Part shown: positions 24,301 through 28,375 of the stretch, in pieces | How positions within the stretch are numbered: position 1 is the first letter of the stretch | How the letters are laid out: every line of letters starts with the position of its first letter | DNA from: Halomonas huangheensis | GTDB taxonomy: Bacteria > Pseudomonadota > Gammaproteobacteria > Pseudomonadales > Halomonadaceae | NCBI RefSeq assembly: GCF_001431725.1 | Contig: NZ_CP013106.1 | Location: 2,542,001-2,606,000 of the forward strand | Direction: 5' to 3' | DNA: 64,000 bases | Position numbers and translations under genes: made by a program | Notes under the pieces: model-generated | What the model saw: only the letters and a program-made list of their open reading frames with translations | Databases searched by the model: none | What the model was told of the DNA's origin: nothing

Positions 24301-26689
24301 CCAGGTTGAAGATGTCGCGCACATGATCGGCGGCAGTGCCGCCACCAGCGACGTGCTCGTCGGTGCTGCCGTCGAGCGTATAGCTCCAGCTGTAGACGCC
24401 ATCCGTCTCGGTCACGGTCAGCGTGCCGAGGTCTGTGGTGATCGTGATACCGGCACTACCGGCATTGGTCACATCGTTGCCATTGACGGTCAGGCTCTGC
24501 AGGCTGTCGCCACGGGTGTCGATATTGAACACGCCCGAGGTGGTCTCGCTGTCAGCGGCCGCATCGCTGCCACCGCTGAGGCCCGCCTCATCGACGCTGT
24601 AAAGCGCATCGCCCGCAGACGGGTTGATGTCGTCGTTCGGATCATCGGGATCGCCCGGATCAGGACCATCCGGCACACCGGGTTCCTCCGGCGGTACCAC
24701 GATCTCAGGCGTGGAGTCTTCCGCCACCGTCACCGTCAACGTCGCATCGCTGGTATCACCATCGGCGTCGGTGATGGTGTAGTCGATCAGTGCATCGCCT
24801 TCGAAGCCCGGCGCCGGGGTGAAAGTGACCGTGCCATCATCGTTGAGCACCACTTCGCCCTGGCTCGGATCTCGCAGGCTGACAGTGGTTACTTCAGCAC
24901 CATCCGCCCCTTCAATGTCATTACCAATGACATCAACCGTTACGGGGGTCTCCTCGTCCGTCTCGGAAGCATCATCAATGGCCGTAGGAACGTCATCCTG
25001 GATTTCCAGCGTCAGCTTCGATCGAGCACTATCGCCATCGCTGTCAGTCACCTCGACTCGGAAGGTGTCACGTACATTGTCGTCGTTCGTGCCCGGGCTG
25101 GAGTGCTCATCGCTCGGAGTCGTCAGTTCGTACTCCCAGTGATAATCACCGTTGTCGTCTACGGTCACCGTCAAGGTGCCTTTATCAGTAGTGACAACTC
25201 CACCATCGGTGACATCGACACCATTGACTACCAGCGAACCTACACCATCATCACCAGTGTCAATGTCGAAAGTACCTGTCGCGCGTTCACTGCCGGAACC
25301 AGAATCACTACCGCCGCTCAGGCCTGACTCACTGACGGTATACACGCCATCTCTGGCATCCGGATCATTAGGGTCTACAGGTGGAACAACAATTTCCGGC
25401 GTGGAATCAGGTGCGACGGTGACCGTCAGCGTGGCATCGCTGGTATCACCATCGGCGTCGGTGATGGTGTAATCGATCAGAGCATTACCTTCGAAACCGG
25501 GCGCTGGAGTGAAGGTGACGGTGCCATCTTCGTTGAGTACCACGCTGCCCTGACTCGGATCACGCGGGCTGGCAGCAGTTACCTCGGCACCATCCGCCCC
25601 TTCAATGTCATTGCCGATGACATCAACGGTGACCGGAGTATCTTCGTCCGTTCTGGCAGTATCATCGATGGCCGCAGGCACATCATCAATGATGGCAATA
25701 TCCAGCGACCCAGTCGCCGTGCTGCCATCCACATCAGTGACCGTAACGCTGATGGAGTCCAGTACACCTTCATCGGTGCCGCCGGGCACATTATCACCAT
25801 CGATGTTCTCGGAAAGCACATAGGTATAAGTGACCGTACCGCCATTCTCATCACCGGTGAATCCGGTCAAGATCAGCGTGCCAAATGGTGTCTCGACAGT
25901 CAGAGGGTTACTGGACAAGGACTGCAGGCGACCGATATCCAAAGGGCCGCTATTACCGACGGTCAATGCCCCCAGCCCATCCGGTGAAGAAAAGCCAAAG
26001 CTGCCACTCTGTGTTACCAGAGCACTATCGGGAGAGCTGCCATCGGGCAAGCCGGATTCCCGGACCAGTTGTTCTGCCCCGGTAAAAGCCGCAGCATAGT
26101 CGTCGTCAGCCGGGTTATGCGGATTACCGGGATTGTCGGGTGTTTCGGGAATATCTGGCGTGTCAGGTGCAGGGGGCTCAAGTCCTGTCAATGATACTGG
26201 CTGATCAGGCCCGTCTTGCCCGAAGCCATTACCCTCACCAACCTCGATGCCATCACGACTTCCGAGATCAAAATCGAAAGAAAGCGGGTCTACATCTTCG
26301 ACAATGCGCAGCAGGCGCACAAAACTATGCCCCTCCGACGCAGGGCCTGCACCATCGGAACCAGCTGCCGGCTCCTCCAGAGCATCCAACAAGTCGCCAT
26401 CGCCACTCTCGAGCAGTTCTATAACCTCGGCGACAGAACCGGACTCCAGTACCAGGTCACTGGTCAGATCGCCTTGCCCCAACTGCGCATTCAACGCAAC
26501 CTGAGTCGACTCCCCAATCGTTACTGGGTCACGTCCATCAGGCAGTTGCATACGGACACTGGCGCCTTCGGAGGTAATGATGACCTCTCCCGCTTGAAGG
26601 GTATCCCCTTCACGCGCCACCCGCAGATCACCTTCTGCGTCTCTGATCCATGCCTTGCCTGTAACGGAAGTGATTGTCGCCACGATCAT
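398..26689 (-). CDS. Giant LapA/BapA-type RTX adhesin, retention module, 8763 aa
   Basis: This is a predicted biofilm adhesin exported by a type I system and held in the outer membrane by its N-terminus. Residues 1-105 (MIVATITSVTGKAWIRDAEG...) resemble the LapA retention module. PAAG at 107-110 matches the di-alanine site cut by LapG-type periplasmic proteases. Residues ~335-2103 hold seven Ig/cadherin-like units of up to ~256 aa separated by PDGPDPGDPDDPNDD linkers. Residues ~2103-7485 hold 23 units of 231-235 aa. Residues ~7490-8570 hold diverged Ig-like modules. Residues ~8577-8639 hold glycine/aspartate RTX nonapeptides (GGDDVLNGG, GRDLLIGG). The last ~120 residues (DRILNFDVG..., LSLGDLL) look like the VC_A0849-type secretion target. 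A stop lies in frame just upstream of the ATG, so the start is secure. The SD is weak. No lapBCE, lapD or lapG gene is in the window. The exact repeat number could be affected by assembly. Confidence 0.93.
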   Translation of the reverse strand: MIVATITSVTGKAWIRDAEGDLRVAREGDTLQAGEVIITSEGASVRMQLPDGRDPVTIGESTQVALNAQLGQGDLTSDLVLESGSVAEVIELLESGDGDLLDALEEPAAGSDGAGPASEGHSFVRLLRIVEDVDPLSFDFDLGSRDGIEVGEGNGFGQDGPDQPVSLTGLEPPAPDTPDIPETPDNPGNPHNPADDDYAAAFTGAEQLVRESGLPDGSSPDSALVTQSGSFGFSSPDGLGALTVGNSGPLDIGRLQSLSSNPLTVETPFGTLILTGFTGDENGGTVTYTYVLSENIDGDNVPGGTDEGVLDSISVTVTDVDGSTATGSLDIAIIDDVPAAIDDTARTDEDTPVTVDVIGNDIEGADGAEVTAASPRDPSQGSVVLNEDGTVTFTPAPGFEGNALIDYTITDADGDTSDATLTVTVAPDSTPEIVVPPVDPNDPDARDGVYTVSESGLSGGSDSGSGSERATGTFDIDTGDDGVGSLVVNGVDVTDGGVVTTDKGTLTVTVDDNGDYHWEYELTTPSDEHSSPGTNDDNVRDTFRVEVTDSDGDSARSKLTLEIQDDVPTAIDDASETDEETPVTVDVIGNDIEGADGAEVTTVSLRDPSQGEVVLNDDGTVTFTPAPGFEGDALIDYTITDADGDTSDATLTVTVAEDSTPEIVVPPEEPGVPDGPDPGDPDDPNDDINPSAGDALYSVDEAGLSGGSDAAADSETTSGVFNIDTRGDSLQSLTVNGNDVTNAGSAGITITTDLGTLTVTETDGVYSWSYTLDGSTDEHVAGGGTAADHVRDIFNLEVTDSDGDTATAKLGIDIQDDVPTAVDDTTTTGEDEAVSYNVLTNSDGTSDTQGADGATLTAASLADDSLGTLTFEADGTVIFTPTAGVEGDVLIDYTITDADGDTSTATLTVTVAEDSTPEIVVPPEEPGVPDGPDPGDPDDPNDDIDPSAGDALYSVEEAGLADGSRAGDGSATTSGVFNIDTFGDELQQLTVNGTNVTALLSADSAPDSIEIAGEYGTLTVTENGGVYSWSYTLDGSTDEHVDGGGTAADHVRDIFNLEVTDSDGDTATAKLGIDIQDDVPTAVDDTTTTGEDKAVSYNVLTNSDGTSDTQGADGAILTHAALQNADDGDLTFNADGTVTFTPAPGFEDDALINYTITDADGDTSDATLTVTVDADSTPEIVVPPEEPGVPDGPDPGDPDDPNDDIDPTAGDALYSVDEAGLSGGSDADADSETTSGVFNIDTRGDSLQSLTVNGTDVTNAGSAGITITTDLGTLTVTETDGVYSWSYTLNGSTDEHVDGGGTAADHVRDIFNLEVTDSDGDTATAKLGIDVQDDVPTAVDDTTTTGEDKSVSYNVLTNSDGTSDTQGADGAILTAASLVDDSQGTLTFEADGTVTFTPAPGFEGDALIDYTITDADGDTSTATLTVTVDADSTPEIVVPPEEPGVPDGPDPGDPDDPNDDIDLTAGDALYSVDEAGLSGGSDADADSETTSGVFNIETRGDDLQALTVNGTDVTNAGSDGITVTTDLGTLTVTETDGVYSWSYTLSDNTTDHSTVDSTDADNVRDIFNLEVTDSDGDTATAKLGIDVQDDVPTAVDDTTTTSEDEAVSYNVLTNSDGTSDTQGADGAILTAASLVDDSQGTLTFEADGTVTFTPAPGFEGDALIDYTITDADGDTSDATLTVTVAPDSTPEIVVPPEDPGVPDGPDPGDPDDPNDDIDPAAGDALYTVDEAGLSGGSDAAADSETTSGVFNIGTRGDDLQALTVNGTDVTNAGSDGITVTTDLGTLTVTETDGVYSWSYTLDGSTDEHSTVDSTDADNVRDIFNLEVTDSDGDTATAKLGIDVQDDVPTAVDDTTTTGEDEAVSYNVLTNSDGTSDTQGADGATLTHAALQNTDDGDLTFNADGTVTFTPAPGFEGDALIDYTITDADGDTSDATLTVTVDADSTPEIVVPPEEPGVPDGPDPGDPDDPNDDIDPAAGDALYTVDEAGLSGGSDADADSETTSGVFNIETRGDDLQALTVNGTDVTNAGSDGITVTTDLGTLTVTETDGVYSWSYTLNGSTDEHVDGGGTAADHVRDIFNLEVTDSDGDTATAKLGIDVLDDVPTAEDDTASIAEDSTTVTGNVTDNDTHSADAEEVAFNDPAAAQFGTFTDNGDGTWSYELDNSLAAVQALDDGETLTESLVYTVTDADGDTSEATLTITITGQTDAPPVVTPEDSDGTASSADNSVVEDSGATVTGTVTVSAEAGIAAVSVGGVDVTSASADNPIAIATTERGSLTVTDYDAATGVIRYSYTEDSDAEDHTDDAAQVDSFDVTVTDVAGESTSGTLTVETLDTEPSAADDSAELAEDTSTALTGDVLANDTQSADGLGSVAFNDPTATQYGTFTDNGDGSWSYELDNSLPAVQALDDGETLTESLVYTVTDADGDTSEATLTITITGQTDAPPVVTPEDSDGTASSADNSVVEDSGATVTGTVTVSAEAGIAAVSVGGVDVTSASADNPIAIATTERGSLTVTDYDAATGVIRYAYTEDSDAEDHTDDAAQLDSFDVTVTDVAGESTTGTLTVETLDTEPTAADDSASVEEDAVDPVTGTVLTNDTQSADGLGSVAFNDPTATQYGSFTDNGDGTWSYELDNSLAAVQALDDGETLTETLVYTLTDADGDASEATLTITITGQSDAPPVVTPEDADGTASDADNSVTEGSGETVTGTLTVSAEAGIAAVSVGGVDVTSASADNPIAIATTERGSLTVTDYDAATGVIRYAYTEDSDAEDHREEQLDSFDVTVTDVAGESTSGTLTVETLDTEPSAADDSAELAEDTSTALSGDVLTNDTQSADGLGSVAFNDPTAAQYGSFTDNGDGTWSYELDNSLAAVQALDDGETLTESLVYTLTDADGDASEATLTITITGQSDAPPVVTPEDADGTASDADNSVTEGSGETVTGTLTVSAEAGIAAVSVGGVDVTSASADNPIAIATTDRGSLTVTDYDAATGVISYSYTEDSDAEDHQTAQVDSFDVTVTDVAGESTSGTLTVETLDTEPTAEDDTASIAEDSTTAVTGNVADNDTHSADAEEVAFNDPTAAQFGTFTDNGDGTWSYELDNSLAAVQALDDGETLTESLVYTVTDADGDTSEATLTITITGQTDAPPVVTPEDADGTASDADNSVTEGSGETVTGTLTVSAEAGIAAVTVGGVDVTQASADNPIAIATTDRGSLTVTDYDAATGVISYSYTEDSDAEDHQTAQVDSFDVTVTDVAGESTSGTLTVETLDTEPTAEDDTASIAEDSTTAVTGNVADNDTHSADAEEVAFNDPTAAQFGTFTDNGDGTWSYELDNSLAAVQALDDGETLTESLVYTVTDADGDTSEATLTITITGQTDAPPVVTPEDADGTASDADNSVTEGSGETVTGTLTVSAEAGIAAVTVGGVDVTQASADNPIAIATTDRGSLTVTDYDAATGVIRYSYTEDSDAEDHTDDAAQVDSFDVTVTDVAGESTTGTLTVETLDTEPTAEDDAASIAEDTSTALSGDVLTNDTQSADGLGSVAFNDPTAAQYGSFTDNGDGSWSYALDNSLPAVQALDDGETLTESLVYTLTDADGDASEATLTITITGQSDAPPVVTPEDADGTASDADNSVTEGSGETVTGTLTVSAEAGIAAVTVGGVDVTSASADNPIAIATTERGSLTVTDYDAATGVIRYSYTEDSDAEDHTDDAAQVDSFDVTVTDVAGESTSGTLTVETLDTEPTAADDSASVEEDAVDPVTGTVLTNDTQSADGLGRVAFNDPTAAQYGSFTDNGDGTWSYELDNSLAAVQALDDGDTLTESLVYTLTDADGDASEATLTITITGQTDAPPVVTPEDADGTASDADNSVTEGSGETVTGTLTVSAEAGIAAVSVGGVDVTSASADNPIAIATTERGSLTVTDYDAATGVIRYAYTEDSDAEDHTDDAAQVDSFDVTVTDVAGESTTGTLTVETLDTEPTAADDSASVEEDAVDPVTGTVLTNDTQSADGLGRVAFNDPTATQYGTFTDNGDGTWTYALNNELPAVQALDDGETLTETLVYTLTDADGDASEATLTITITGQSDAPPVVTPEDADGTASDADNSVTEGSGETVTGTLTVSAEAGIAAVSVGGVDVTSASADNPIAIATTERGSLTVTDYDAATGVIRYSYTEDSDAEDHTDDAAQVDSFDVTVTDVAGESTSGTLTVETLDTEPSAADDSAELAEDTSTALSGDVLTNDTQSADGLGSVAFNDPTAAQYGSFTDHGDGTWSYELDNSLAAVQALDDGETLTESLVYTLTDADGDASEATLTITITGQTDAPPVVTPEDADGTASDADNSVTEGSGETVTGTLTVSAEAGIAAVSVGGVDVTSASADNPIAVATTDRGSLTVTDYDAATGVIRYSYTEDSDAEDHREEQLDSFDVTVTDVAGESTSGTLTVETLDTEPSAADDSAELAEDTSTALTGDVLTNDTQSADGLGSVAFNDPTAAQYGTFTDNGDGSWSYELDNSLAAVQALDDGETLTESLVYTLTDADGDASEATLTITITGQTDAPPVVTPEDADGTASDADNSVTEGSGETVTGTLTVSAEAGIAAVSVGGVDVTSASADNPIAIATTERGSLTVTDYDAATGVIRYSYTEDSDAEDHREEQLDSFDVTVTDVAGESTTGTLTVETLDTEPTAADDSASVEEDAVDPVTGTVLTNDTQSADGLGRVAFNDPTAAQYGSFTDNGDGSWSYELDNSLAAVQALDDGDTLTESLVYTLTDADGDASEATLTITITGQTDAPPVVTPEDADGTASDADNSVTEGSGETVTGTLTVSAEAGIAAVSVGGVDVTSASADNPIAIATTDRGSLTVTDYDAATGVIRYAYTEDSDAEDHTDDAAQVDSFDVTVTDVAGESTSGTLTVETLDTEPTAADDSASVEEDAVDPVTGTVLTNDTQSADGLGSVAFNDPTAAQYGTFTDNGDGTWSYELDNSLAAVQALDDGDTLTESLVYTLTDADGDASEATLTITITGQTDAPPVVTPEDSDGTASSADNSVVEDSGATVTGTVTVSAEAGIAAVTVGGVDVTQASADNPIAIATTDRGSLTVTDYDAATGVIRYSYTEDSDAEDHTDDAAQVDSFDVTVTDVAGESTTGTLTVETLDTEPTAADDSASVEEDAVDPVTGTVLTNDTQSADGLGRVAFNDPTAAQYGSFTDNGDGSWSYELDNSLAAVQALDDGETLTESLVYTLTDADGDASEATLTITITGQTDAPPVVTPEDADGTASDADNSVTEGSGETVTGTLTVSAEAGIAAVSVGGVDVTSASADNPIAIATTDRGSLTVTDYDAASGVIRYVYTEDSDAEDHTDDAAQLDSFDVTVTDVAGESTSGTLTVETLDTEPTAEDDAASIAEDTSTALTGDVLTNDTQSADGLGRVAFNDPTAAQYGSFTDHGDGTWSYELDNSLAAVQALDDGETLTESLVYTLTDADGDASEATLTITITGQTDAPPVVTPEDSDGTASSADNSVVEDSGATVTGTVTVGAEAGIAAVTVGGVDVTQASADNPIAIATTDRGSLTVTDYDAATGVIRYSYTEDSDAEDHTDDAAQVDSFDVTVTDVAGESTTGTLTVETLDTEPTAADDSASVEEDAVDPVTGTVLTNDTQSADGLGRVAFNDPTAAQYGSFTDNGDGSWSYELDNSLAAVQALDDGDTLTESLVYTLTDADGDASEATLTITITGQTDAPPVVTPEDADGTASDADNSVTEGSGETVTGTLTVSAEAGIAAVSVGGVDVTSASADNPIAIATTDRGSLTVTDYDAATGVIRYAYTEDSDAEDHTDDAAQVDSFDVTVTDVAGESTSGTLTVETLDTEPTAADDSASVEEDAVDPVTGTVLTNDTQSADGLGSVAFNDPTAAQYGTFTDNGDGTWSYELDNSLAAVQALDDGDTLTESLVYTVTDADGDTSEATLTITITGQTDAPPVVTPEDADGTASSADNSVVEDSGATVTGTVTVSAEAGIAAVTVGGVDVTQASADNPIAIATTERGSLTVTDYDAASGVIRYVYTEDSDAEDHTDDAAQLDSFDVTVTDVAGESTSGTLTVETLDTEPSAADDSAELAEDTSTALSGDVLTNDTQSADGLGSVAFNDPTAAQYGSFTDHGDGTWSYELDNSLAAVQALDDGETLTESLVYTLTDADGDASEATLTITITGQTDAPPVVTPEDADGTASDADNSVTEGSGETVTGTLTVSAEAGIAAVSVGGVDVTSASADNPIAIATTDRGSLTVTDYDAASGVIRYVYTEDSDAEDHTDDAAQLDSFDVTVTDVAGESTSGTLTVETLDTEPSAADDSAELAEDTSTALTGDVLTNDTQSADGLGRVAFNDPTAAQYGTFTDNGDGSWSYELDNSLAAVQALDDGETLTESLVYTLTDADGDASEATLTITITGQTDAPPVVTPEDADGTASDADNSVTEGSGETVTGTLTVSAEAGIAAVSVGGVDVTSASADNPIAIATTDRGSLTVTDYDAATGVIRYRYTEDSDAEDHREEQVDSFDVTVTDVAGESTSGTLTVETLDTEPSAADDSASVEEDAVDPVTGTVLTNDTQSADGLGRVAFNDPTAAQYGSFTDNGDGTWSYELDNSLAAVQALDDGDTLTESLVYTLTDADGDASEATLTITITGQTDAPPVVTPEDADGTASDADNSVTEGSGETVTGTLTVSAEAGIAAVTVGGVDVTQASADNPIAIATTDRGSLTVTDYDAATGVISYSYTEDSDAEDHREEQVDSFDVTVTDVAGESTSGTLTVETLDTEPTAADDSASVEEDAVDPVTGTVLTNDTQSADGLGRVAFNDPTAAQYGSFTDNGDGSWSYELDNSLPAVQALDDGETLTESLVYTVTDADGDTSEATLTITITGQTDAPPVVTPEDADGTASDADNSVTEGSGETVTGTLTVSAEAGIAAVSVGGVDVTSASADNPIAIATTDRGSLTVTDYDAATGVIRYSYTEDSDAEDHREEQLDSFDVTVTDVAGESTSGTLTVETLDTEPTAEDDAASIAEDSTTVTGNVTDNDTHSADAEEVAFNDPAAAQFGTFTDNGDGTWSYELDNSLAAVQALDDGETLTESLVYTVTDADGDTSEATLTITITGQTDAPPVVTPEDSDGTASSADNSVVEDSGATVTGTVTVSAEAGIAGVTVGGVDVTQASADNPIAIATTDRGSLTVTDYDAATGVISYSYTEDSDAEDHREEQVDSFDVTVTDVAGESTSGTLTVETLDTEPSAADDSASVEEDAVDPVTGTVLTNDTQSADGLGRVAFNDPTATQYGTFTDNGDGTWTYALNNELPAVQALDDGETLTETLVYTLTDADGDASEATLTITITGQSDAPPVVTPEDADGTASDADNSVTEGSGETVTGTLTVSAEAGIAAVSVGGVDVTSASADNPIAIATTERGSLTVTDYDAATGVIRYSYTEDSDAEDHTDDAAQVDSFDVTVTDVAGESTSGTLTVETLDTEPTAVDDKTLTTDQHTPLVIDAADVLANDTQGADGAAVTGVSLANGTHGSVTLDGDGNIVFTPTDDFEGTATIDYNITDGDGDTSSASFQVDVTDPDKPEVPVDPELVMLDEDGIEHGGVVVGNAGGNGDVAGEAATFEGRLDLDFGPDGEGYLQWDLDSFPTDLTSQGSKVAFSFSGTAGLGEMMIVEGRNEQGELVLDFVLERSTDPDDPRPHYTISIWQGLDHPDTTDSIEDNIEFNIGYVVADGNGDEAKGAIKVHVNDDSPIAMDDDGGSVEQYSQYGHAFNVLQNDRAGGDSHEDTSDTAQEFYGGELVSARLVMLGDEVIGQDDASQAEAAARAGTIELVGEDVIFHPNETFEGKVVIEYTMKDTDGDTDTALLTFNVTDPEQPSTSETDPDINPDTLHLDEDALPGGLEGGPDDIGAAAGSSFSSNMVYRFGGDGEGSFTWLLKDLPALTSGGEDVEFSVSADGLTLTGSAAGETVLTLELTNVSTGDYTVTLHKPLDHPVADSEDNLYIGARYEISDVDGDTAEGVLNIHINDDSPVAADDTPMEDVPEDGTFRYDVVANDSQGADGATLASAKLRNPALGDVDVDPETGEVIFRAARGVEGTVEIDYTITDGDGDTSTALLTLNVADDSTPLIPALTGTDGEVDEAGLSTGSRAGDGSNITTGAFTIDTGADALASLTVAGMEVLNGGSITTDLGTLTIEPGDESGVFTWRYELTSNSLEHSTQGANIDDVFESFAVVARDDDGSEFTDSLDIAIRDDTPVTYSPDSDLMVPISEQLIHTLRADWVNIKGTGTSNDSIDESSSSTLISLYWGGAGYRFKYADGLYSGAAVPTDSLFSLGTFTHDNKVVTGGRNTLDKVDLKVDFTVSIDGVDTRISTTVKLDHTETSNTGTAAQNRDIIQITNPTTTQRITVGDREFILKIEGFLDNGNLVNTIRTYEDQVNHYLLYARISSTDDLPLLEGTVIDDIIAYGADEPDIEDSLGWVGANADGVVSGQYGELTTNSDGSYSYSISREARDGMDVGDVLTETFTYYIADQDGDRVEQTLEININGLPNGDIAFSDRGFDYYNTYSDVAAPDFADLPVIAGTAENDTLEGTADAEAISGGSGGDDTLDGKGGDDVLNGGAGRDLLIGGQGSDELIGDTLNSNEVFADTFAWQLGDAGSSDAPVEDRILNFDVGNFDAGEGDRLSLGDLLEGYDAQNDTDQTALDGYIHAEQAGSSTTLYIKSDGDLAKDNSNADQKIKLENVSMGGQNSHDFLSQMIDQGQLDIE
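4237..20380 (-). repeat. Array of 23 ~0.7-kb VCBS-like units inside the adhesin gene
   Basis: Each unit is 693-705 bp (231-235 aa) and carries the markers TEPTAADDSA, VAFNDPTAAQYG, FTDNGDGTWSYELDNSL, VQALDDGETLTESLVYT, DADGD, ITITGQTDAPPVVTPED, VTVGGVDVT, DNPIAIATT and DSFDVTVTDVAGES. The marker encoding IAIATT recurs on the complement near 4431, 5130, 5823, 6522, 7221, 7926, 8631, 9336, 10041, 10746, 11451, 12156, 12855, 13554, 14259, 14964, 15669, 16374, 17070, 17766, 18468, 19170 and 19875, giving 23 copies. Length differences sit mainly in the linker after SDAEDH (TDDAAQ versus REEQ or QTAQ). The units resemble VCBS/cadherin-like beta-sandwich repeats. Confidence 0.93.
20381..25685 (-). 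repeat. Array of seven ~0.77-kb cadherin/Ig-like units inside the adhesin gene
   Basis: A second repeat class lies on the N-terminal side. Units begin around DDVPTAVDDTTTTGED and continue through SYNVLTNSDGTSDTQGADGA, FTPAPGFEGDALIDYTITDADGDTS, STPEIVVPPEEPG, an acidic proline linker (PDPGDPDDPNDD), LYSVDEAGLSGGSD and FNLEVTDSDGDTATAKLGID. Starts recur near 21150, 21920, 22690, 23450 and 24240 with a period of about 768 bp. The two most N-terminal units (near 25000 and 25685) are shorter and more diverged. The acidic DxDxD motifs are consistent with calcium binding. Confidence 0.88.
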
Positions 26690-27030
26690 ACGGATATCCC
26701 GAGTCCCGAAAATAGTTGACTAGCCCATTAAAGCGGGAAGCTATCATCTCCTCAGGCGGGTCTATATTGTACCGACGGTCAATACGGCATATTTCGCGCG
26801 GAAATGTGCTGGCTTGCACGACGCAACCCTCTCAAGTAAATCATCTATCTCAAGTACTTTGTCGAGAGTTTTGCCGATTCAGGCATTCGTGGGATATCAG
26901 CAGGCACTACAAGGCTGAGTTGCGGAAAACCGGACTGTCATGGGCAAGGAGACACTTGCAGACCTATGCGCGGGAACACGAGCGTTCGCAACATCATTGT
27001 GAGCGTTGCGACAAGCGTATATTGCCATCA
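26690..27030. other. Intergenic region upstream of the adhesin gene, no gene recognised
   Basis: This region must hold the promoter and leader of the giant adhesin on the minus strand. On that strand it contains TTGACC and TACAAT-like elements around 26765-26785, but their spacing does not fit a standard sigma-70 promoter, so none is called. Small open frames here (for example 26628-26819 minus) have no family resemblance. A good SD-ATG (GAGGAGATG near 26745) is out of frame with the adhesin and would start a 39-codon peptide overlapping the adhesin start. Confidence 0.5.
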
Positions 27031-27099
27031 AGAGATAGTGGCCTCCGGAAAGAGATAGTGGCCACGGAAAAAGATAGTGGCCCACGGAGAATGGGCCAC
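27031..27099 (-). terminator. pyrC intrinsic terminator with tandemly duplicated tail
   Basis: On the minus strand, 20 bases past the pyrC stop, a perfect 8-bp stem (GTGGCCCA/TGGGCCAC, 27077-27099, 7-nt loop) is followed by CACTATCTTTTTCC, a good intrinsic terminator. The stem's distal half plus the T-tract is then repeated about two more times (CACTATC-TTTTTCCGTGGC, CACTATC-TCTTTCCGGAGGC) to 27031, making a ~19-20-bp tandem array. Confidence 0.75.
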
Positions 27100-27119
27100 A
27101 CAGGAAAGAACTTGAAGAA

Positions 27120-28163
27120 TCAGCCGGTATCAACCAGGCGCCAGGGCAGGCTATCGCCAGCGCAGAGAGGCACCAGGGTTTTACCCTCACCAAATGGCAG
27201 CTCGGCAGGTACCTGCCACTCTTCACGCTTCAGAGTGATGCTGTCGGCATTGCGCGGTAAGCGATAAAAATCAGGGCCATGATGACTGGCAAAACCTTCC
27301 AGACGATCCAGTGCTCCTGCCTGGTCAAACGCCATGGCATAGAATTCGATGGCGGCAAATGCGGTATAGGCACCGGCACAACCGCATGCGCTTTCCTTAT
27401 CATCACGTCCATGCGGTGCACTGTCGGTTCCCAGGAAGAAGCTGGGATCTCCGGAAGTGGCAACTTCAATCAGAGCTTCCCGATGACGCTCGCGCTTGAG
27501 AATCGGCAGGCAGTAATAGTGTGGACGAATACCACCAACCAGCATGTGATTGCGGTTGTACAAGAGATGGTGTGCAGTAATCGTTGCCGCGATGTTCTCG
27601 GGCGCCTCACTGACAAAGCGCGCCGCATCCGCCGTAGTGATGTGTTCAAACACCACACGCAGTGAAGGATGCCTTTCGATCAGCGGTTTCATCACTCGCT
27701 CGATGAATACCGCTTCACGATCGAAGATATCGATGGCTGAATCCGTGACTTCACCATGCACCAACAGCGGCATGCCCAACCGCGCCATGGCTTCGATCGC
27801 TGCATCACAATGCTTGAGATCGGTAACACCAGAGTCCGAGTTGGTCGTCGCCCCAGCTGGATAGAGCTTGACGGCCTTCACTCTACCACTGGCCCAGGCT
27901 GCCTCAACATCCTCCGCCGTGGTGCGGTCGGTGAGGTAAAGCGTCATCAGCGGCTCAAACTGGCTATTCTCCGGCAGAGCACTCAAAATGCGCTCGCGAT
28001 AAGCCAGTGCCTGTTCGAGGTTGGTAACGGGCGGCTTGAGGTTGGGCATGATGATGGCACGCCCCATCTGGCGAGCGGTGTCCGCTACAACCGCCTCTAG
28101 AGCAGCGCCGTCACGCAGATGAAGGTGCCAATCATCGGGCCGGGTCAGGGTTATCGAAGTCAC
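27120..28163 (-). CDS. pyrC: Dihydroorotase (class II)
   Basis: PyrC catalyses the reversible cyclisation of N-carbamoyl-L-aspartate to L-dihydroorotate, step three of pyrimidine synthesis, in the cytoplasm as a zinc enzyme. The product is 347 aa, very close to E. coli PyrC. Visible motifs are HLHLRDG (residues 13-19, metal ligands H13 and H15), [12 protein letters not shown] containing the lysine that is carbamylated in this family, LLVHGE, FEHITT and GTDSAPH with the catalytic aspartate. The frame extends further upstream, but GTG at 28161-28163 is chosen as start: it sits 6 bases after AGGA and gives [16 protein letters not shown], aligning with known N-termini. It is monocistronic, ending in a clear terminator. 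Confidence 0.95.
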   Translation of the reverse strand: MTSITLTRPDDWHLHLRDGAALEAVVADTARQMGRAIIMPNLKPPVTNLEQALAYRERILSALPENSQFEPLMTLYLTDRTTAEDVEAAWASGRVKAVKLYPAGATTNSDSGVTDLKHCDAAIEAMARLGMPLLVHGEVTDSAIDIFDREAVFIERVMKPLIERHPSLRVVFEHITTADAARFVSEAPENIAATITAHHLLYNRNHMLVGGIRPHYYCLPILKRERHREALIEVATSGDPSFFLGTDSAPHGRDDKESACGCAGAYTAFAAIEFYAMAFDQAGALDRLEGFASHHGPDFYRLPRNADSITLKREEWQVPAELPFGEGKTLVPLCAGDSLPWRLVDTG

Positions 28164-28375
28164 GGGCAGTCCTGTATATATGAAATGTAGATGAGCGGTC
28201 ATGGAGAGAATTTCAGGAGCCGTAGTATAACGCATCGAGTCAATATCCGACGCATGTCCCCACGCTGGTGTCTGCCACGGTAGCCATGGAAAACCGCCAC
28301 ATCAGTCTGCAAATCGCGTATCATCAGGCAAGCGCGGCCAAGGGCCCAGCCGTCAGGTTTCATGAAGAGGAAACG

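Noticed and set aside
26765..26790. TTGACC and TACAAT as the adhesin promoter
   Set aside because: The two elements are only about five bases apart, incompatible with a sigma-70 promoter.
26716..27267. 183-codon plus-strand frame upstream of pyrC
   Set aside because: It overlaps the pyrC 3' end and terminator, has no family resemblance and runs through the short repeats.
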